Positions 6,923 to 10,662 of a DNA stretch of 10,662 nt are shown here, one piece after another. The translations under genes and the position numbers were made by a program. The stretch comes from JAMHZE01 sp964424715 (GTDB lineage Bacteria > Pseudomonadota > Alphaproteobacteria > Rickettsiales > UBA8987): the NCBI GenBank assembly GCA_964424715.1, contig CAYRJW010000058.1:1-10662 (forward strand), given 5' to 3'. How positions within the stretch are numbered: position 1 is the first letter of the stretch; every line of letters starts with the position of its first letter. The notes under the pieces were generated by a model. The model was not told where the DNA came from. It saw nothing but the letters and a program-made list of their open reading frames with translations, and searched no databases.

Positions 6923-8153
6923 ATGCTTACAAAACTTAAAATTGACAGCCTTAAACCGGGGGCTAAGCCAAGAAAATACACTGATTCAGCTGGTTTATAT
7001 CTACAAGTTAACCCTACAGGCGCTAAATGCTGGCGTTATCAATATGGTTATATGGGAAAACTAAAAGTCTTATCTCTTGGAACATACCCAGAAATATCCC
7101 TTCTGGAGGCCAGAGAAAAAAGACAACAGGCCAAAAAGCTAATTTTAGAAGGAAAAGACCCAAGTGCTGCAAAAAAGAACAAAAAGAGGTTAGATAGGTT
7201 CAATGCCAACAATACATTCTCAGGCGTTGCAAGGGAATGGCACGAGCTAAACAAGCACAAATGGACGGACAAGTATTCTCAAAAAGTTCTTAACAGGCTT
7301 GAAAACTATACATTCTCTAAAATAGGCAACAGGCCAATATCTGATGTCAGCGGCCTAGAGATTCTTGATGATATTATCAGGCCCATAGAAAAAAGGGATC
7401 ATACAGAAACAGCACATAAACTATTACAGAACTGTTCTTCTATATTCCGCCTAGCTGTTCTAACAAAAAGGGCGCCATATAACCCATTGGCAGATTTAAG
7501 GGGCGTATTGAAGCCACATAAGACAAAAGGCCTGCCTGCAATAAAAATTGATGAGCTACCAGAATTTTTAAGGAAACTCGATAGGCTTGATGCTAAAGAG
7601 ATCAATAAACTAGCTACAAAGATGCTTTTACTAACTTTTGTTAGGCAGGGTGAGCTTAGAAAGTCGAAATGGGAATATTTTGACTTTGATAAGAAGTTGT
7701 GGACTATCCCGGCGCACTTAATGAAAATGCGTGNNNNNNNNNNAAGAACATTTGGTTCCATTATCAAAGCAGGTAATAGAAATTTTAGAAGAAATCAAAA
7801 AAATATCTGGCGATAACGAGTACCTATTCCCTACAAACAATAAAATAAAAAACCCTTACATGAACGAAAACACCATAAATAAAATTATCAAAGATTTAGG
7901 TTATGACGGCAGAATGGTCGGGCATGGCTTCCGAAGTTTAGCCAGCACAACGCTTAATGAGCTTGGATATAAACCGGATGTAATAGAGCGCCAGTTAGCC
8001 CACTCAGAAAGAAATCAGGTTCGCGCCGCATATAACAGAGCTGAATATTTACCTCAACGCATAGTGATGATGCAGGGTTGGGCTGACCATGTTGATGAAG
8101 TATTATCAGGTAAAAAAGACGAAAAAGTTGTTAGATTTTCTAAGATTAAATGA
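6923..8153 (+). CDS. P4-type tyrosine site-specific integrase, interrupted by an assembly gap
   Basis: Catalyses insertion and excision of the element at the tRNA gene. The N-terminal arm-binding domain (DUF4102-like, about 1-90) reads KYTDSAGLYLQV...LSLGTYPEISLLEAREKR, the core-binding SAM-like domain follows (about 97-190), then the catalytic domain. Arg241 in TFVRQGELR is the first catalytic arginine. After the gap come HGFRSLAST (His-x-x-Arg box), ERQLAHSERN and the nucleophile tyrosine in AAYNRAEYLPQR. Ten N (7734-7743) split it and put the halves out of frame by one base. Deleting the N run, or any true gap length divisible by three, restores one frame; with no missing bases the join reads MKMREEHLVPLS, which matches the family, for a 406-residue protein. 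I therefore treat it as intact, not a pseudogene. Start ATG at 6923 with AAGG 6 nt upstream. Confidence 0.93.
7734..7743. other. Ten-base N run (scaffold placeholder)
   Basis: A run of exactly ten N inside the integrase. It looks like a fixed-size join between contigs and not a measured gap, because the flanking codons fit the family best with no missing bases. Confidence 0.85.
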
Positions 8154-8183
8154 TACTATTTAAGACAATTAATAAATTAGCCT

Positions 8184-8933
8184 ATGAAAGAAAATGTATT
8201 AAAATCATTACCTGATACTTCTGTTTCGAAGAATATTCTGATTGAGGAATACTGTATATTGAATACCCTAAAAGAAGAAAAAGAAAGGAACTCAGATTCT
8301 AAGGATACATATAAATTCCATGGTGATGACACTTACGCCTACTTGGATGATGATAATTATATTTATTACGAAGGTAGGGATGAATCCACCATAGATAAAA
8401 CGCTATATAAGCTCCAGCAGGATAAAAACTTGATTAAAATTATTAAGAAAACTGGCTATAATTCCTATGATACTAGAGCTACATGGGAAGTGCAAATTGT
8501 GGATAAGGAAAAATTCCTAGAATATTATAACTTAGTTAAGCAAACCTTGGAAAAAATAGAAAAAGTAGTAAATAAGGGCGAACTTGAAGTGGAAATTACA
8601 AGCTTAAAAAAAGAACGCGATGAATTCCGCTCCAATGTTATAGATAAGCAAATAGTAGAAGAATTAAAAGCAGAAAATAAGAAATTAAAAGAGCAGGCAA
8701 ATAAAGATAAACTAAATCCAAAAAGAAAAGCTACTTTGCAAAAATTGGTTTTAGCAATGGCAATAAAATTCAAATTTAATCCTAATAATAAAAAAAACTC
8801 ATCAACTGCACAATTTAGGGATATACTACATAAGGCTGGGCTTTCTGTTGATAATAATGTTATAAGGGATGCGGTAAAAGACGCCTATGAAGAATATAAG
8901 AATGAGATGGATAAATCACTATTTGAAAACTGA
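8184..8933 (+). CDS. Unknown coiled-coil protein of the mobile element
   Basis: I do not recognise this 249-residue protein. Residues 17-110 form a mixed domain rich in Asp and Tyr, with short hydrophobic segments (ILIEEYCILNTL, STIDKTLYKLQQDKNLIKII) that could be a winged-helix-like fold. Residues about 111-176 are strongly helical and charged with heptad-like leucines (LEKIEKVV, ELKAENKKLKEQ), a likely coiled coil and dimerisation region. The C-terminal part (about 181-235), ATLQKLVLAMAIKFKFNPN then FRDILHKAGLSVDNNVIRDAVKDA, resembles a small domain I recall at the ends of many integrative-element proteins near integrases, usually of unknown role. It lies 30 nt after the integrase. No signal peptide or membrane helix is seen. 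A DNA-associated or regulatory role is only a guess. Confidence 0.8.
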   Translation: MKENVLKSLPDTSVSKNILIEEYCILNTLKEEKERNSDSKDTYKFHGDDTYAYLDDDNYIYYEGRDESTIDKTLYKLQQDKNLIKIIKKTGYNSYDTRATWEVQIVDKEKFLEYYNLVKQTLEKIEKVVNKGELEVEITSLKKERDEFRSNVIDKQIVEELKAENKKLKEQANKDKLNPKRKATLQKLVLAMAIKFKFNPNNKKNSSTAQFRDILHKAGLSVDNNVIRDAVKDAYEEYKNEMDKSLFEN

Positions 8934-9044
8934 AATAGGCGCCCTCAAAACGGATATACGCTTTAAATTACTTACCTCCGCCACATTTTGAAACCATATC
9001 GTATAAGATTACTTCGTTCTTTATTAATTAACGGAGTAATCAAA
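8934..9044 (+). promoter_or_regulatory. Leader of the alpA-primase gene group
   Basis: This gap precedes the regulator and probably contains the promoter for the downstream trio. TATAAG at 9002-9007 could be a -10, but I see no good -35 at 16-18 bp. The distal part forms a strong hairpin, described separately. Confidence 0.45.
9007..9041 (+). promoter_or_regulatory. 12-bp stem-loop covering the AlpA ribosome-binding site
   Basis: GATTACTTCGTT (9007-9018) pairs with AACGGAGTAATC (9030-9041) over 12 positions, with a single G-U pair, around an 11-nt AT-rich loop. The right arm contains the Shine-Dalgarno GGAG (9033-9036), 8 nt before the AlpA ATG at 9045, so the hairpin would hide it. As DNA, the same inverted repeat could be an operator. 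Confidence 0.6.
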
Positions 9045-9254
9045 ATGACGGAAAAAATATCACTACCCGAAGAAGGCTACATACGGCTTTCAACAATCTT
9101 AAAAGTCTATCCTATCGGAAAATCCACTTGGTATGCCGGAGTAAAGTCTGGCCGCTTTGAAAAGCCTACGAAGCTAGGGCCAAGAACCAATGGTTGGACC
9201 GTAAGATATATCCGTTCTCTAATAGCCGCCGCTGAACAAAGCAAGGGGGTGTAG
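9045..9254 (+). CDS. AlpA-family phage-type transcriptional regulator
   Basis: A 69-residue single-domain helix-turn-helix protein of the AlpA/MerR-like group. EEGYIRLSTILKVYPIGKSTWYAGVKSGRFEKPTKLG followed by RTNGWTVRYIRSLI matches the family pattern of a first strand, the recognition helix around GKSTWYAGV, and the GRFxKPxKLG wing. The ATG at 9045 was chosen because GGAG lies 8 nt upstream and the family begins here; a TTG 57 nt upstream would only add an unrelated tail. In P4-like elements AlpA proteins often activate or repress integrase and excision genes. Here it heads a tight group (1 nt to the next gene), so it probably also controls the replication gene downstream. No truncation or missing motif is seen. 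Confidence 0.9.
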   Translation: MTEKISLPEEGYIRLSTILKVYPIGKSTWYAGVKSGRFEKPTKLGPRTNGWTVRYIRSLIAAAEQSKGV

Positions 9255-9255
9255 C

Positions 9256-9792
9256 ATGGAAAAAATAAAATTTAGCATATTCAGAAGAACATTATCGCTG
9301 GATAAAAAGCATGTACTGCACCCGCTAACATCAGAAAGAATGGATATATCTGATATTAGTATTGTTGGTGATGAAAAAACTAGGAAGCTTCTTAAAAATG
9401 GATATTTGCCGTGGGATATTACTGACGCAGTAGAAGTTAATAAAGAATTAAGGGTTAGAGATAATACTCGATGCTATCCACCGCAAAGCGAACTAGAAAA
9501 TAGAAACAAAAATCTTTTCATACTTCCAGCTTCAATAGAAGAGGTGCAATACCACACTACAAGTAAACTAGATAAGAAAAAGAAATATTATAAAATTTTA
9601 GATTTTAGAAAGAGTCCTAATTATTCATATGTGGATGCTTACTATTTTGAATATACATTAAATGGAATCCCAAACGATGCCTCTCTAGCGGCAACTTTTA
9701 TAGATATGTGGAAGGATTATGATAGAGACTTCTTCAACGACTTTAAAGTAGCAGAAAAGCATAAAGCCAAAGGTGGTATTTATGCAAAATAA
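9256..9792 (+). CDS. Hypothetical protein between AlpA and the primase
   Basis: I do not recognise this 178-residue protein. The start follows AAGGGGGTG closely and lies 1 nt after the alpA stop; its end overlaps the next gene by 11 nt, so the coupling to the primase is tight. It is polar, without a signal peptide or membrane helix. The N-terminal half has DISDISIVGDEKTRKLLKNG and LPWDITDAVEVNKEL; the C-terminal half is rich in aromatic residues (KKYYKILDFRKSPNYSYVDAYYFEYTLNG) and may be a beta-rich fold, ending with a basic tail. No cysteine cluster, nucleotide-binding loop or catalytic signature stands out. Its place suggests an accessory role in element replication or its control, but this is inference from position only. 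Confidence 0.8.
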   Translation: MEKIKFSIFRRTLSLDKKHVLHPLTSERMDISDISIVGDEKTRKLLKNGYLPWDITDAVEVNKELRVRDNTRCYPPQSELENRNKNLFILPASIEEVQYHTTSKLDKKKKYYKILDFRKSPNYSYVDAYYFEYTLNGIPNDASLAATFIDMWKDYDRDFFNDFKVAEKHKAKGGIYAK

Positions 9793-10662
9793 CCAATTTC
9801 AGCAGTTAAAAAATCTCATAGAGGCATCACCTGCATCATATATCCAGCAGCTATTTTCTAGTTCAGATTATAAACAAAATGGAAAACGATTTTATTTTGA
9901 CTCTCCAAGTTTTGATAGCTGGGACTATAATACTGAGAAAAATATTTGCGTAGATTTAAGGAACGGCGAAGTTTTTGACATGATCGGAGTATATGCCAAG
10001 CTATACTGTAACGATAATCAGGGTGAAGCTCTAAAGCAGATTCAGTCAAAGATGGGGCTAACTGATAGCATAGCAGAAACCAACAACCAAAGCACCTCAG
10101 TTGCAGATATGGCAAAATATATGGGGGTTGATGAAAATTATATCACTGGTCTAGGTTGCTATGATAACAACAAAAAACAAGCGGTGTTCCCATATTATGT
10201 AACGCCGGAAATGTTTAACAACGAAACTCCGGAATATAAAAAGGTTAGAACTTCCCTGACAGGCAAGCCAAAATATATTTTTGAAGGTAAAGATAAGGCG
10301 CAGAAGCAAATTCCCTACCTTTATTGGAAACTTCAGGAGCGGATCAGCGCGGACAATGAGGCCCTGTTTATCGTTGAAGGGGAAACCGATGCTATAGTAA
10401 TGAGCTATCAGGGCTATTGCTGCATTGGTATCTCTGGAGCGCAAAGCCTATCACAATCACTAGAAAGCCAGAAAATCGTTAACACTTTATTAACCTTTAA
10501 GCAGATATATTTTGTTATAGAGAATGATGATGGTGGCAGAGCATTTTTAGGTCAGGCACAAAAGCTGCCAGACGCCATCAAGCAAAAATCTAAGGCAATA
10601 TTATTGCCTGATGAAAAAGATATAACCGATCTTCATAAAAGTTTTAGGGGTGAAATCTTTGC
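9782..10662 (+). CDS. Toprim-domain primase-like replication protein (partial, C-terminus beyond window)
   Basis: The frame is open from the ATG at 9782 to the window end (293 residues plus 2 nt). Residues about 30-93 look like the second half of a DnaG-type zinc-binding region (KRFYFDSPSFDSWD...VDLRNGEVFDMIGVYAKLY...GEALKQIQ) but have no zinc-ligand cysteine set. Residues 120-185 hold the strand-rich segment often seen before Toprim in phage primases (KQAVFPYYV, KYIFEGKDKAQKQIPYLYWKL). The Toprim domain spans about 194-285: LFIVEGETDAIVM with the catalytic Glu200, GISGAQSL, then IYFVIENDDGG with Asp249-Asp250, and LLPDEKDITDLHKSF. It probably primes DNA replication of the element, perhaps fused to a helicase further on. 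It overlaps the previous gene by 11 nt. Confidence 0.9.
   Translation, partial: MQNNQFQQLKNLIEASPASYIQQLFSSSDYKQNGKRFYFDSPSFDSWDYNTEKNICVDLRNGEVFDMIGVYAKLYCNDNQGEALKQIQSKMGLTDSIAETNNQSTSVADMAKYMGVDENYITGLGCYDNNKKQAVFPYYVTPEMFNNETPEYKKVRTSLTGKPKYIFEGKDKAQKQIPYLYWKLQERISADNEALFIVEGETDAIVMSYQGYCCIGISGAQSLSQSLESQKIVNTLLTFKQIYFVIENDDGGRAFLGQAQKLPDAIKQKSKAILLPDEKDITDLHKSFRGEIF

Noticed and set aside
7731..8153. A separate gene for the C-terminal half of the integrase, or an integrase pseudogene
   Set aside because: The break coincides with the N run, and the two halves carry complementary catalytic boxes that join in frame if the true gap is a multiple of three.
8988..9044. Longer AlpA start at TTG 8988
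   Set aside because: It has no Shine-Dalgarno and adds a basic tail not seen in the family; GGAG is well placed for the ATG at 9045.
1..10662. CRISPR array, rRNA or insertion sequence
   Set aside because: No regularly spaced repeats of 25-40 bp, no rRNA segments, and no transposase or terminal inverted repeats were seen.

Overview
The window joins two unlike pieces of bacterial DNA. Bases 1-6557 hold a compact haem biosynthesis locus. Bases from about 6750 to the end are the left part of an integrated mobile element inserted at a tRNA-Arg gene (6673-6749). Coding density is high, genes touch or overlap, and one run of ten N (7734-7743) shows this is a scaffolded draft assembly.

Haem locus. 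On the minus strand, reading from 4900 down to 1, are hemA (glutamyl-tRNA reductase), hemC (hydroxymethylbilane synthase), hemE (uroporphyrinogen decarboxylase), hemF (oxygen-dependent coproporphyrinogen III oxidase) and hemL (glutamate-1-semialdehyde aminotransferase, cut by the window edge). Neighbours overlap by 8-19 nt or lie 2 nt apart, so they look like one translationally coupled operon. Divergently, on the plus strand, are hemH (ferrochelatase) and hemJ (protoporphyrinogen IX oxidase). Together they run the C5 route from glutamyl-tRNA to protohaem; only hemB and hemD are not seen. The 145-bp hemA-hemH gap must hold the promoters of both arms and contains a 16-bp perfect palindrome. The use of HemF implies a life with oxygen.

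Mobile element. The tRNA-Arg(ACG) gene with an encoded CCA is followed by three 12-bp tandem repeats, a P4-type tyrosine integrase interrupted only by the N run, an unknown coiled-coil protein, an AlpA-type regulator, an unknown 178-residue protein, and a Toprim-domain primase-like protein that runs off the window. The last three are tightly packed and likely co-transcribed. This is the usual left-end layout of a P4-like satellite or integrative island. The right attachment site and the cargo lie outside. The element is visibly more A-rich than the haem genes.

Host. The integrase family and the CCA-encoding tRNA suggest a proteobacterium. Several haem enzymes (the HemA GDYEI segment, HemF, the HemH cysteine pattern, hemH followed by hemJ) remind me of Bacteroidota proteins, and the Ile codon ATA is common throughout. 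I cannot settle the taxon from the sequence. An old transfer of the haem locus, or an unusual proteobacterial lineage, are both possible.
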